A DNA stretch of 64,000 nt from Tannerella sp. (GCA_031285565.1 JAITVY010000021.1:1-64000); one strand, 5' to 3'; positions 18,409 through 27,207 are shown, counted from the stretch's first letter. The notes: generated by a model not told the origin, from the sequence alone. Translations and numbers: made by a program.

Positions 18409-18993
18409 TTATTGTTTCCTGGTAATATTTGAATCGGGTTCAATATTTTCATACATTGTTTCTAATAATTTCTCTGCATCCAATCGTTTTACGGTTATAA
18501 ACTTTTTCCCATTATTCGGATTCGTATAACTTTCTATTCTTTTTAAATCTTCTATGACTTTTGTAAGTTCATCGATACTAATTCCCTCCAGATCCTGGTA
18601 TTTGTTTAAAATATGAATGGATTCAATGTTTTCATTTTCTATTTGATTAAACCTGTGTTTATCGGTTTTATCAATTTCAACTAATTCATAAATCTTGGTG
18701 TCAAGAACTTGTTTCCCGATAATTTGCAGGTATTGATCAACAATTTCTTTGTCCACCATAATTTTACCGTTTCCGGCCCAATGCCTGTTTTCTTCATTTT
18801 TCTTTACTCCTGAAACCCAATATATCTCACCTGTCTCAAGATCTCTGCAACCGCCATGTCCGTTACCTTTCAGTGCATGATTATTGAAATACATGGTTTT
18901 CCCTGATTTTGAAAATTCTACTTGTCCTATCCAAGCAGGTCCGTTATCAGCATATCCTGTTTTTAATTCGATATATTTTATTTCTGTTTTCAC
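18409..18993 (-). CDS. Conserved hypothetical protein (GTG start)
   Basis: 194 aa, soluble, no signal peptide. The only start near the N-terminus is GTG (18991-18993); the next Met is about 30 residues in. The N-terminal 70 residues look like a small compact domain with conserved Gly/His/Cys (NHALKGNGHGGCRDLETGEI) and Trp (HWAGNGKIMVD). The C-terminal half is helical and charged. I recall similar proteins in databases under a misleading metabolic-enzyme label; nothing in the sequence supports a thiamine-dependent enzyme. It opens a run of accessory-looking, AT-rich genes. Confidence 0.7.
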   Translation of the reverse strand: MKTEIKYIELKTGYADNGPAWIGQVEFSKSGKTMYFNNHALKGNGHGGCRDLETGEIYWVSGVKKNEENRHWAGNGKIMVDKEIVDQYLQIIGKQVLDTKIYELVEIDKTDKHRFNQIENENIESIHILNKYQDLEGISIDELTKVIEDLKRIESYTNPNNGKKFITVKRLDAEKLLETMYENIEPDSNITRKQ

Positions 18994-19032
18994 TTTTGTT
19001 ATTTATCGATTATCACTATCTCATAATAGGGT

Positions 19033-19626
19033 TTAATCAATTTTAAAAGTATCATCGTCTTTGTTTTCAATCCAGTTATATTCAATTTCAAATGAAATCT
19101 TTCTTGCAAATTCAATCCCATACCGATCACTTAAGAACCCTAATACCATATCCATTCCTGCGCTTACACCAGATGACGTATAGAATTTTTCATCAACTGT
19201 CCACCGTGCTGTTTTATTCCACAATACATTTGCTCCATTTGTTATAACCCAGGAAAATCCTCTTTTATTTGAAGTCGCTATTTTGTTATCTAATAAACCT
19301 GTTCTGGCAAGTAATGCACTTCCTGTACAAACTGTGAGCACATAATTGCTGTTGTTGGCTGTTTTTTTGATTTCTTGAATGAGTAAATTGTTATTAACTT
19401 CTTTTCGTGTACCCAGACCTCCCGGAATTAAAAATACGTCTACTTTATCTGCTATGGTATTTAATTCATTTGTCAAGACAGAGACTCCATGTTTGTTTTT
19501 ACAATGCCCGCCATTTAATGAATAAAATCTTATGGTGTATAAATCGGTGAGTCGTCCGAAGATTTCAACAGGCCCAAAAACATCAAGTGTTTCAAAGTTA
19601 TCAAAGAGTAATATCACAACTTCCAT
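19033..19626 (-). CDS. DJ-1/PfpI-family (class I glutamine amidotransferase-like) protein
   Basis: 197 aa from the ATG at 19626 (a TTG six codons upstream is open but weaker). The N-terminus (MEVVILLFDNFETLDVFGPV) and the nucleophile elbow (VLTVCTGSALLARTGLLD, Cys100) mark the DJ-1/PfpI superfamily, close to the group that includes isonitrile hydratase InhA and the sensor domain of GlxA regulators. There is no C-terminal AraC domain, so it is the enzyme-like form. Substrate is unknown. It lies in a minus-strand run of small genes. Confidence 0.83.
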   Translation of the reverse strand: MEVVILLFDNFETLDVFGPVEIFGRLTDLYTIRFYSLNGGHCKNKHGVSVLTNELNTIADKVDVFLIPGGLGTRKEVNNNLLIQEIKKTANNSNYVLTVCTGSALLARTGLLDNKIATSNKRGFSWVITNGANVLWNKTARWTVDEKFYTSSGVSAGMDMVLGFLSDRYGIEFARKISFEIEYNWIENKDDDTFKID

Positions 19627-19687
19627 ATTTTGTTTTATTTTCAAAGTAATATGTATCGAAGGCTAAAATCATGAAGATGTTATTAAG

Positions 19688-20164
19688 TCATTTGCATTGG
19701 GCAACAAATGCCAGATCAAGAATTATTTCGCAAATAGGGTTTTCTTTTGTGAATGTGAAGTCGCCCATATTAAGAACACGTCTCCATTGCCCATTGGACT
19801 CCAGTAAAAACTGTTGAACATTTATAACAATGCTATCGGATTCAATATCCGATTTTTGTATGTTCAGAATCAACTTCTCTGTTCCGTATTTTACGTCGTT
19901 TGGTTCCGCATCGGTAATATCTATAAATGTGATTTTACCATCATTGAATTTCCTGTCGGCTTTTTCGGATGATGAATGGAGAATCAGATATCCTTCTTTA
20001 CAATTCGTCCATTTATCATTTAAATTGTTGTGTACACATTCCTGCAATTCCTTGTCAAAGTTTTTCATTTCAAAAAGTACAACTTTTCCTTTGTCTTTTT
20101 CCGAGCAGGCAATCAATAGAAAAAGGACCAAAGTAATCAGAATTTTTATTGGCAGATTTGTCAT
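19688..20164 (-). CDS. Putative lipoprotein, unknown function
   Basis: 158 aa from the ATG at 20164, which gives a lipoprotein signal with lipobox LIAC and Cys near residue 19. The frame continues upstream only to a TTG at 20212, which would overlap the next gene. The mature part is mostly beta, with one possible pair of Cys (one in the DKWTNC region and one at the C-terminal end). No family was recognised. It directly follows the TPR-protein gene and may be co-transcribed with it. Confidence 0.68.
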   Translation of the reverse strand: MTNLPIKILITLVLFLLIACSEKDKGKVVLFEMKNFDKELQECVHNNLNDKWTNCKEGYLILHSSSEKADRKFNDGKITFIDITDAEPNDVKYGTEKLILNIQKSDIESDSIVINVQQFLLESNGQWRRVLNMGDFTFTKENPICEIILDLAFVAQCK

Positions 20165-20201
20165 GGTTGCTTCTTTTAGCCGGGCTTTTGTATATGTCTT
20201 T

Positions 20202-21092
20202 TTATTTGTCAATATGATCTGTTTTTATATTGTATTTCTTAGCTATTGCATAGAACTCGTTTTCCTGTCCTGTATTTTTCATTACCTGAAATGCGTTAGC
20301 TATTATTATTTCGGCATCTTTAATATAATCCGAATTTGTTTGTTGATATATTTTATGGGCGATTGATATGTTTTCCAGACCTTTATCGAAGTCTCCCATG
20401 ATAAGATAATTTTTGGCAAGTCCGAAATATCCTTCCGGGTTATCGGGGTAAAGTGTTTTGACCTGCAGAAAGAATTTATTGGAGATATCGAATTTAGACA
20501 AATCTATATAAAGAGCCCCGATATTTATTAATGCGACTTCTCCTTCCGGATATATTGCAAGGGATTTATTATAATATTTCAGTGTATTTGTGTAATCTCC
20601 CAATCGTTTGTAGCAAAATGCAATATTATCCAAAACGGGAACATAAGTGGAATCTTCTAAAAGCGCTGATTGATAAACCTCTATTGCAAAATCGTATTTT
20701 TCATCTTCCATTAATTCGTTTCCGACCAAATAAAGGAGAAATGCGGATTCGTTTTCCCATTTAGCATAATATTTTTCTCTCTCATCTTTAAGCTCTTTCT
20801 GCGTGTTTGTTGCATCGTACATGTCATTAGTTGAGGACAGAATTGAATCAACTTTTTTTACTATATTTTGAATATCCTGAATGTTTCCAAGTTTATCTTT
20901 ATCGTCCTGATTAGAAGAACTCAAAAGTACTTCTGTCATTGCATTTGAAATACATTCCCTGTATTTTACATCATCTATTATTTCTGCTTTTTGTATACAT
21001 TGATATGCCTGTGCGGCTATTTTTTCTTCAAGTGATTGACTATGCGCATTCGTTACTATGAATGCAGTTATGATAATAAAAATTTGTTTCAT
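20202..21092 (-). CDS. Secreted tetratricopeptide-repeat protein
   Basis: 296 aa from the ATG at 21092, which starts a signal peptide (MKQIFIIITAFIVTNAHS). An alternative ATG at 21119 would add nine residues and overlap the upstream small ORF by ATGA. The region from about 120 to 270 contains three or four TPRs (for example YVPVLDNIAFCYKRLGDYTN and PEGYFGLAKNYLIMGDFDKG). It is probably periplasmic and scaffolds a protein interaction. No partner could be identified. Confidence 0.75.
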   Translation of the reverse strand: MKQIFIIITAFIVTNAHSQSLEEKIAAQAYQCIQKAEIIDDVKYRECISNAMTEVLLSSSNQDDKDKLGNIQDIQNIVKKVDSILSSTNDMYDATNTQKELKDEREKYYAKWENESAFLLYLVGNELMEDEKYDFAIEVYQSALLEDSTYVPVLDNIAFCYKRLGDYTNTLKYYNKSLAIYPEGEVALINIGALYIDLSKFDISNKFFLQVKTLYPDNPEGYFGLAKNYLIMGDFDKGLENISIAHKIYQQTNSDYIKDAEIIIANAFQVMKNTGQENEFYAIAKKYNIKTDHIDK

Positions 21093-21115
21093 ATTCTTTA
21101 TTTTATTTGTTTGCT

Positions 21116-21232
21116 TCATTTGAAGACAATTGTTTCAACTGTTTTCTTAAACTTAACCAGATAATCATCCGTATTATCGTAGGCGGTAGCAGCAAATATC
21201 AATGCTATTGTGAATATATATTTTTCTTTCAT
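21116..21232 (-). CDS. Possible 38-residue small ORF with signal-like N-terminus
   Basis: ATG at 21232, TGA at 21116-21118. The product starts MKEKYIFTIALIFAATAY, like a signal peptide, and ends in a Lys-rich helix. Its stop overlaps the upstream candidate ATG of the TPR gene (21119) in an ATGA arrangement, as in translationally coupled pairs. It could be a real leader or secreted peptide, or the surviving 5' end of a broken gene. There is no homology evidence. Confidence 0.35.
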   Translation of the reverse strand: MKEKYIFTIALIFAATAYDNTDDYLVKFKKTVETIVFK

Positions 21233-21241
21233 ACGTAAATA

Positions 21242-21838
21242 TTATTTCAAAGATTTATTAACCCGGATATAAGTACTGATAATTAAAAGGACATTGATAA
21301 GTGAGAAAACATAAACTGAAAATTCACTAATATTGATTGTGTAATAGCATAATAACCCATATAGTCCGATGATAAAAGCTCTGTCACTTTTCCCCATGGG
21401 GCCATCATATCGCCTTTCATTGGAAACTATTTTGCCAAGTATACCGGCAAATTCATTGATAATGCTTAGGCAGATAAATATAACAATCAAATAAAGATAT
21501 TCTCTTTCGTATTTGAGTAGAGGAAAGTAAATAAACAAATCTGAAATGATGTCGCCAAGTTCATTCAATACTTCGCCTTTTTTGGATTGTTGATTATATT
21601 TTCTGGCCATCATTCCGTCGAGTGCATTCAGAGCCATTCTTAAGAATAAACCGATTGGAAGTGCTAAAAATAAGATATGATAGTAGTCGGCAAACCAGAA
21701 TGCCAGTCCGATTAACAATGACAAAATAATGGAGGATATTGTAATCTGATTAGCTGTAACTCCATGACGGTGCAAAAATATTAATATGGGGGTTAATAGC
21801 CGTTGAAACTTTGGTTTTAGTTTATAAACTGATATCAT
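21242..21838 (-). CDS. CDP-alcohol phosphatidyltransferase-family membrane protein (YnbA-like)
   Basis: 198 aa, about six membrane helices. The motif region reads N71-A-L-D74-G75-x2-A78-R79-x8-G88-x3-N92-x3-D96, against the classic DxxDGxxAR-x8-GxxxDxxxD. So the first and third Asp are Asn here, with a further Asp at 100. Enzymes of this family join a CDP-activated lipid to an alcohol head group at the inner membrane. Overall layout and the NALDGMMAR segment recall E. coli YnbA rather than PgsA or PssA, as far as I remember. The acceptor alcohol is unknown. Confidence 0.82.
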   Translation of the reverse strand: MISVYKLKPKFQRLLTPILIFLHRHGVTANQITISSIILSLLIGLAFWFADYYHILFLALPIGLFLRMALNALDGMMARKYNQQSKKGEVLNELGDIISDLFIYFPLLKYEREYLYLIVIFICLSIINEFAGILGKIVSNERRYDGPMGKSDRAFIIGLYGLLCYYTINISEFSVYVFSLINVLLIISTYIRVNKSLK

Positions 21839-21906
21839 ATTTTTTTTGATTTTAACTAGTCTTGAAATATCTAAGCGCTTATTAGAACACTCTCAACTAG
21901 CCTTTA

Positions 21907-22296
21907 TTATTTTTTGCTTGCGTTCTCAAGTACATATTGTAAATATTTGTTGAAACTTTCATAGCCATTTTTATCAGGTTTATCAAGATCAATCATTTCG
22001 TCAAGTGATGTATCAAAAATTTGCCAATTATTTTTTCGTGCAAGTAATACAATCTCATACAGGGCTTTTTCCCCATACAAATGTAGTATTTTGTTGCTAA
22101 CGAGCTCACTGTCTATATAATAATCTACTGCGAAATCGTCACTTTCAAAAGATCTGTGATTATCGTCTTTCTGAATATTATTGAAATGACAATCTAATAT
22201 TCTACAAAAGTCTGTAGGTTCTAATAAATTCTCGTCTACGTCTTCAATCGATTTGATTATTTGACGTGAATTAAACAAAACTATATCCCAACTCAT
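21907..22296 (-). CDS. Conserved hypothetical protein, small acidic
   Basis: 129 aa, soluble and acidic, with no signal peptide. The opening MSWDIVLFNSRQ and the C-terminal WQIFDTSLDEMIDLDKP look like a conserved small family found across distant bacteria, often beside accessory genes. Its function is unknown. Acidic single-domain proteins of this size are often immunity proteins, but no toxin gene is nearby, so I make no such call. Confidence 0.7.
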   Translation of the reverse strand: MSWDIVLFNSRQIIKSIEDVDENLLEPTDFCRILDCHFNNIQKDDNHRSFESDDFAVDYYIDSELVSNKILHLYGEKALYEIVLLARKNNWQIFDTSLDEMIDLDKPDKNGYESFNKYLQYVLENASKK

Positions 22297-22414
22297 AATT
22301 TATATTGTGTTTTGTATATTGATGCTGATGTCTCTGATTTTCCACAAATTAAATTGAATATTTATATGTCTGTCGAGGAATAGAAAAGAATATCTTTTTT
22401 TTGCTATTTGATTA

Positions 22415-22921
22415 TTATTCAATAGTTTTTGGCTTTTTACGGTTAAAATACAAATCATAAAGGAGTATACAAAAGCCTGCCGTTACGGAAATATCTGCCA
22501 TATTTACAACTCCGGTATGGAATAAAACAAAGTCGAAATACAAAAAGTCTGTTACAGAGCCATGTAATATTCTGTCGTAAATGTTACCTAATCCTCCGCC
22601 AATCATGAAGCTTACCCCGGTAATAAAGAGTATGGATAAAGTGTCTTTTTTTATGAGATAAAAAAGTGCGTAACCAATAACAATCAAAGGGAATGCAATC
22701 ATGAGTAACTTGTACAATGGGCGGGGAATTGTATCTCCTAGGCCTAAAAACGCACCTGTGTTTTCTACTTTTGTAAGAATTAAATAATTACTTATTACAT
22801 TTATTTGCGTGTTATATTCAATTTTTTGCCTGACAATATTTTTTGAAATTTGATCACAACTAACATTGGCTATTAGTAGTACTATAATGAATAAACTCTT
22901 TAATAATTTATTGGTTTTCAT
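22415..22921 (-). CDS. lspA: Signal peptidase II (lipoprotein signal peptidase)
   Basis: Cleaves prolipoproteins in the inner membrane after diacylglycerol transfer. It is 168 aa with four helices. Motifs visible are CDQISKNIV near the N-terminus, the ENTGAFLGLG box, and the two catalytic Asp in GGGLGNIYDRILHGSVTDF and VVNMADISV. The genome must process many lipoproteins, several in this window. Its position among accessory genes rather than housekeeping genes raises the possibility that it is a second copy. Confidence 0.9.
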   Translation of the reverse strand: MKTNKLLKSLFIIVLLIANVSCDQISKNIVRQKIEYNTQINVISNYLILTKVENTGAFLGLGDTIPRPLYKLLMIAFPLIVIGYALFYLIKKDTLSILFITGVSFMIGGGLGNIYDRILHGSVTDFLYFDFVLFHTGVVNMADISVTAGFCILLYDLYFNRKKPKTIE

Positions 22922-23130
22922 ATTTCTTTTGTAGTTGTTGTATATTTATTTCTGTAAAATCCGGAATTCTATCTTTTTACAAAGATAAATGAAATCTTGG
23001 TTTTATTTTTTATTTCGGAATTTCTTGCCTCGGATTGCCGGTTTGCTTTTAATTACATTCGTTGTTAAGCATGTGTCAATTTTGAAATATATATTGTCAC
23101 TTTATTAAGCAATTGTCAGTAAAAAAGAAA

Positions 23131-23138
23131 TATCTTTG
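23131..23138 (+). promoter_or_regulatory. Candidate -7 box of rhaB
   Basis: TATCTTTG matches TAnnTTTG and lies 31 bases before the preferred rhaB ATG at 23170. A matching -33 at 20 bases is not visible, which would fit an activator-dependent sugar promoter, but that is inference. Confidence 0.4.
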
Positions 23139-23169
23139 TCATTATAACAAGTTATACAACCTTATTATC

Positions 23170-24591
23170 ATGAGTAAACATCATTTTCTGGCATTTGATT
23201 TAGGAGCCACAAGCGGCCGGTCTATTTTAGGTACATTTGACGGTGTCAATTTTGAAATGAAAGAGTTGACGCGTTTTCCGAATGCAATCATGGAATTGCA
23301 TGGAAAATATTATTGGAATATATTTAATCTGTATGATTCGTTGAAAGAAGGTTTACGCACATGCGCAAAACAAGGTATTCAACTTACTTCTATAGGCATT
23401 GATACGTGGGGTGTGGATTTCGGGTATATCGGTAAAGACGGTACCATATTAGGATTACCACGTGCTTACCGTGATCCGTATACAGAAGGTGCTCCGGAAG
23501 ACTTTTTCAAAATTGTACCTCGTGAAGAAGTATATCGTTTGACCGGAATTCAAATTATGAATTTCAATAGTTTATATCAGCTTTTTCGGGCTAAGCAAAC
23601 CGGTTTTTCACCTTTAAATGATGCCGATAAAATATTGTTTATGCCGGATCTGTTGTCTTATCTGCTGACGGGAAAACAAGTTTGTGAGTATACAGAAGCA
23701 TCTACATCACAAATACTTAATCCGGCAACACGTCAGTTTGAAACCTCTTTACTGAAAGCAGCCGGACTACGTGAATCTTTGTTACATCCTTTGGTTGATC
23801 CGGGGACAATGATTGGTACTATTACGGATGCTTTAGCCGAAGAAACGGGGGTAGGAAAAGTGCCTGTCGTTACAGTTGCAGGTCATGATACAGCCTCTGC
23901 AATACTTGCCGTACCGGCGGAAAATAAGAATTTTGCATATTTGAGTAGTGGAACATGGAGTCTGATGGGGGTTGAAACTGAGACTCCTATTTTAACGCAG
24001 GAATCGTTTGAAAGGAATTTTACAAACGAAGGTGGTGTTGAAGGGACAACGCGTTTCCTGAAAAATATAACAGGCATGTGGTTATTGGAGCAGTGCCGGA
24101 AAGAATGGGAAAAAGCCGGGCGCAGTTATAACTATCCTGAAATCGTTAAGATGGCTGAAGAAGCAGGTAAGACTCCTTCTATTGTGAATCCGGACGATCC
24201 ACGGTTAGCAAACCCGGCAAGTATGTGTAAATCAATTGCTGAGATTTGTATTGAAAATGGTCTTCCTTCCCCGTCATCGGATGCAGAATATGTCCGTTGT
24301 ATATTTGAGAGTTTAGCTAGCCGGTATAAGGATGTATTAAATCAATTATCAGGGATGGTACCATTTCCGATAGAGAAATTGCATATTATTGGTGGCGGGT
24401 CTCAAAATGCGTTGTTAAATCAATATACGGCAAATGCTATTGGTATGCCGGTTGTTGCAGGTCCATCAGAAGCTACGGCAATAGGAAACTGTATGATGCA
24501 GGCAAAAGCTGCGGGTTTGGTTGCCGATCGTTGGGAAATACGTAAGATAGTGGCAAAATCGTTTCCAACACTCACGTATTTACCGGATTGA
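23170..24591 (+). CDS. rhaB: Rhamnulokinase
   Basis: Phosphorylates L-rhamnulose to L-rhamnulose-1-phosphate with ATP. It is 473 aa from the ATG at 23170; an upstream TTG frame (from 23113) runs through the promoter region and is rejected. FGGY-kinase signatures are AFDLGATSGR at the N-terminus, the catalytic-Asp segment SIGIDTWGVDFGYIG, the phosphate loop YLSSGTWSLMGVE, and the C-terminal ATPase motif IIGGGSQNALLNQ. First gene of a plus-strand rhaB-rhaI-rhaT cluster. No regulator of the RhaS/RhaR type adjoins it. Confidence 0.95.
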   Translation: MSKHHFLAFDLGATSGRSILGTFDGVNFEMKELTRFPNAIMELHGKYYWNIFNLYDSLKEGLRTCAKQGIQLTSIGIDTWGVDFGYIGKDGTILGLPRAYRDPYTEGAPEDFFKIVPREEVYRLTGIQIMNFNSLYQLFRAKQTGFSPLNDADKILFMPDLLSYLLTGKQVCEYTEASTSQILNPATRQFETSLLKAAGLRESLLHPLVDPGTMIGTITDALAEETGVGKVPVVTVAGHDTASAILAVPAENKNFAYLSSGTWSLMGVETETPILTQESFERNFTNEGGVEGTTRFLKNITGMWLLEQCRKEWEKAGRSYNYPEIVKMAEEAGKTPSIVNPDDPRLANPASMCKSIAEICIENGLPSPSSDAEYVRCIFESLASRYKDVLNQLSGMVPFPIEKLHIIGGGSQNALLNQYTANAIGMPVVAGPSEATAIGNCMMQAKAAGLVADRWEIRKIVAKSFPTLTYLPD

Positions 24592-24606
24592 AAAACACAC
24601 CCCTGG

Positions 24607-24618
24607 CCCCTGAAGGGG
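24607..24618. repeat. CCCCTGAAGGGG palindrome, dispersed intergenic repeat
   Basis: Perfect 12-base palindrome just after rhaB, followed by a purine-rich stretch ending in AAAAGGTGAAA that is also found after the copy at 13871-13888. It lies in the 177-base gap between rhaB and rhaI. Confidence 0.55.
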
Positions 24619-24768
24619 AATTTAGGAGAAAGGAACAAGGGAAAAGGTGAAAGTAATAAATGTTGTTAGTGAAGTCTGAACACGGCTTGGCATCAATATA
24701 AAAGTACATAGTGGAATAGAAATTTCTAGAACTATAAGAATCATATATCATTTAAAAAATTAAGAACC

Positions 24769-26025
24769 ATGAAAGAAAGTTTAATAAAACAGGCTTATGA
24801 TGCTGCAAAGGAACGTTATGCGGCTTTGGGTGTAAATGCTGATGATGCATTGGCTAAACTAAAGAATATATCTTTGTCTATGCATTGTTGGCAGGCAGAC
24901 GATGTTAGCGGTTTTGAAAACCAGGGTGGTGATCTGACCGGAGGTATTCAGGTAACCGGAAATTATCCCGGAAGAGCCCGTACGATTGATGAACTACGCG
25001 CTGATGTTTTAAAGGCACAGTCTTTGATCGCAGGTAATCACCGGTTGAGTTTACATGAAATTTACGGCGATTTCCAGGGACAGGTAGTAGACCGTGATGA
25101 AGTAGAACCCAAACATTTCCAGAGTTGGATGGAGTGGGCGAAAGCTAACAATATGAAGCTTGATTTTAATTCTACTTCTTTTTCACATCCGAAAAGCGGT
25201 AATCTGACATTGGCAAATCCTGATAAGGAAATCCGTGATTTTTGGATTGAGCATACGAAACGTTGCCGTTGGATCAGTGAAGAGATGGGTAAATACCAGG
25301 ATGATCCGTGTATTATGAATCTTTGGGTTCATGACGGTAGTAAAGAAGTTCCTGCAAACCGGTTAATGTATCGCCAGTTATTGGAACAATCGTTGGATGA
25401 TATTTTCGCTACGAAATATAATAATATGAAAGACTGTATTGAAGCTAAATTGTTCGGTATCGGTCTGGAAAGTTATACTGTGGGATCTTATGATTTTTAT
25501 TTGGGTTATGGAGCAAAGAAAGGTAAAATAGTAACCTTAGATACGGGTCATTTCCATTTGACGGAAAGTGTTGCGGATAAAATATCCTGTATGTTGCTCT
25601 TTACACCGGAAATCATGTTACATGTGAGTCGTCCGATACGTTGGGACAGTGATCATGTGGTTATCTTAAATGACGACCTGCAGGATTTGACACGTGAAAT
25701 TATCCGTTGTAATGCGCTTGATCGTGTACATATCGGTTTAGATTATTTTGATGCAACTATTAACCGCGTAGGCGCTTATGTGATTGGTTGCCGGGCAACT
25801 CAAAAAGCTCTTTTGATGGCGCTTCTTGAGCCTTCAAAAACGTTGCAGCAATACGAAGCCGAAGAGCATCTGTTCGAACGGCTGGCGTTGCAGGAAGAGC
25901 TTAAGAATATGCCGTGGAATGCTGTTTGGGATATGTTCTGTTTACAAAATGATGTACCTGCAGGAGATAATTATATTGCAGAAATCCAGAAATATGAAGA
26001 AACGGTAACCTCTAAGCGGGGTTGA
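24769..26025 (+). CDS. rhaI: L-rhamnose isomerase
   Basis: Interconverts L-rhamnose and L-rhamnulose using a divalent metal (usually Mn). It is 418 aa, the usual length. Signatures are the N-terminal SLSMHCWQADDVSGFE, the region SLHEIYGDFQGQVVDRDEVE, and metal-site segments ESYTVGSYDFYLGYG and VTLDTGHFHLTESVADKISC. It follows rhaB by 177 bases and is followed by rhaT. rhaA is the E. coli name; Bacteroides workers use rhaI. Confidence 0.96.
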   Translation: MKESLIKQAYDAAKERYAALGVNADDALAKLKNISLSMHCWQADDVSGFENQGGDLTGGIQVTGNYPGRARTIDELRADVLKAQSLIAGNHRLSLHEIYGDFQGQVVDRDEVEPKHFQSWMEWAKANNMKLDFNSTSFSHPKSGNLTLANPDKEIRDFWIEHTKRCRWISEEMGKYQDDPCIMNLWVHDGSKEVPANRLMYRQLLEQSLDDIFATKYNNMKDCIEAKLFGIGLESYTVGSYDFYLGYGAKKGKIVTLDTGHFHLTESVADKISCMLLFTPEIMLHVSRPIRWDSDHVVILNDDLQDLTREIIRCNALDRVHIGLDYFDATINRVGAYVIGCRATQKALLMALLEPSKTLQQYEAEEHLFERLALQEELKNMPWNAVWDMFCLQNDVPAGDNYIAEIQKYEETVTSKRG

Positions 26026-26033
26026 TATATTTA

Positions 26034-26093
26034 GAGGGTATCTGAAAGATCGTCATAGTGATTATTCGAGATGACGGCTTTTTAGGTATCCTC
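26034..26093 (+). other. Large hairpin between rhaI and rhaT
   Basis: Outer arms GAGGGTATCT (26034-26043) and AGGTATCCTC (26084-26093) pair over ten bases with two G-T wobbles; inner arms CGTCAT (26051-26056) and ATGACG (26071-26076) pair perfectly. No T-tract follows, so it is not a standard terminator. A processing or stability element that sets relative rhaI and rhaT levels is possible. Confidence 0.5.
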
Positions 26094-26109
26094 TTAAAAA
26101 TAAATCAAG

Positions 26110-27126
26110 ATGAATACATTAATCGGATTAATTATTATTGCTATCGGCAGTTTCGGACAATCGAGTTCGTACGTCCCAATCAATAAAGTGAAAGACTGGT
26201 CGTGGGAAAGCTTCTGGTTGACCCAGGGTATTTTTGCCTGGCTGATATTTCCTTTCTTAGGTGCTTTATTAGCAGTGCCGGAGGGAAGTAGCTTGTTACA
26301 GATTCTGTCAGTAGATATTACGGCTGCGTTGAAAGCAATGGGCTTTGGCGTTTTGTGGGGTGTCGGAGGATTGACTTTTGGCCTTAGTATGCGCTATTTA
26401 GGTGTTGCTTTAGGACAATCGATCTCTTTAGGAACCTGCTCGGCTTTTGGAACACTGATTCCGGCATTAATGGCAGGAACGAACCTTTTCGAAGGAAAAG
26501 GACTGGTATTATTGATTGGTGTGAGTATTACACTGGCGGGTATTGCTATTATCGGTTACGCAGGAGGATTACGGGCAAAAAATATGACAGAAGAAGAGAG
26601 AAAAGCTGCTGTTAAGGATTTTGCTTTGACAAAAGGGTTGTTAGTCGCTCTTCTGGCTGGTGTAATGAGTGCCTGCTTTGCATTGGGACTCGAAGCCGGA
26701 ACACCGTTAGTTGTGGATGGCGTAAGCGAATTGTTTAAAACGCTTCCTGCTACATTGATGGTTACTTGTGGTGGTTTTATTACGAATGCAGCTTATTGTT
26801 TATTCCAGAATGGCAAAAACAAAACATTTGGAGATTATGGCAAGAAGTCATTGCTTGCCAACAATATGATGTTTTGCGCACTGGCAGGATTGCTTTGGTA
26901 TTCGCAATTCTTCGGATTGGGTATGGGAAAAAGTTTTTTGGAACCGGGTAGTGTAATGATGGCTTTCTCTTGGAGTATTCTGATGGCGTTGAATGTGATA
27001 TTCAGTAATATATGGGGAATTATATTAAAAGAATGGAAAGGGGTTTCCAAACTGACCATTTATGTATTGGTTGCCGGTTTGGGGGTATTAATCTTTGCAT
27101 TAATTTTTCCTGAATTGATGAAGTAG
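26110..27126 (+). CDS. rhaT: L-rhamnose:H+ symporter RhaT
   Basis: A 338-aa inner-membrane sugar transporter with about ten helices, of the drug/metabolite-type RhaT family. The N-terminus (GQSSSYVPINKVKDWSWESF) and helix 3-4 region (GVGGLTFGLSMRYLGVALGQ) are diagnostic. It completes the uptake-isomerase-kinase set and lies 84 bases after rhaI. A hairpin with a weak T-rich tail follows the stop. Confidence 0.95.
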   Translation: MNTLIGLIIIAIGSFGQSSSYVPINKVKDWSWESFWLTQGIFAWLIFPFLGALLAVPEGSSLLQILSVDITAALKAMGFGVLWGVGGLTFGLSMRYLGVALGQSISLGTCSAFGTLIPALMAGTNLFEGKGLVLLIGVSITLAGIAIIGYAGGLRAKNMTEEERKAAVKDFALTKGLLVALLAGVMSACFALGLEAGTPLVVDGVSELFKTLPATLMVTCGGFITNAAYCLFQNGKNKTFGDYGKKSLLANNMMFCALAGLLWYSQFFGLGMGKSFLEPGSVMMAFSWSILMALNVIFSNIWGIILKEWKGVSKLTIYVLVAGLGVLIFALIFPELMK

Positions 27127-27166
27127 CTCATCATCTTTTCTCAAATAAATAGACTTTTTTTAGATG

Positions 27167-27206
27167 AGGTCGTTTCTAAAAACAAATAGAGACGGCCTTA
27201 TTTAAT
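27167..27206 (+). terminator. Probable terminator after rhaT
   Basis: AGGTCGTTTCT (27167-27177) and AGAGACGGCCT (27188-27198) form an 11-base stem with two wobbles, followed by TATTTAATTTT. It lies between the convergent rhaT and lipoate-ligase genes. Confidence 0.6.
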
Positions 27207-27207
27207 T

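Noticed and set aside
19830-20366. 178-codon plus-strand ORF
   Set aside because: It spans two minus-strand genes with signal peptides and has a low-complexity aromatic composition typical of antisense AT-rich DNA.
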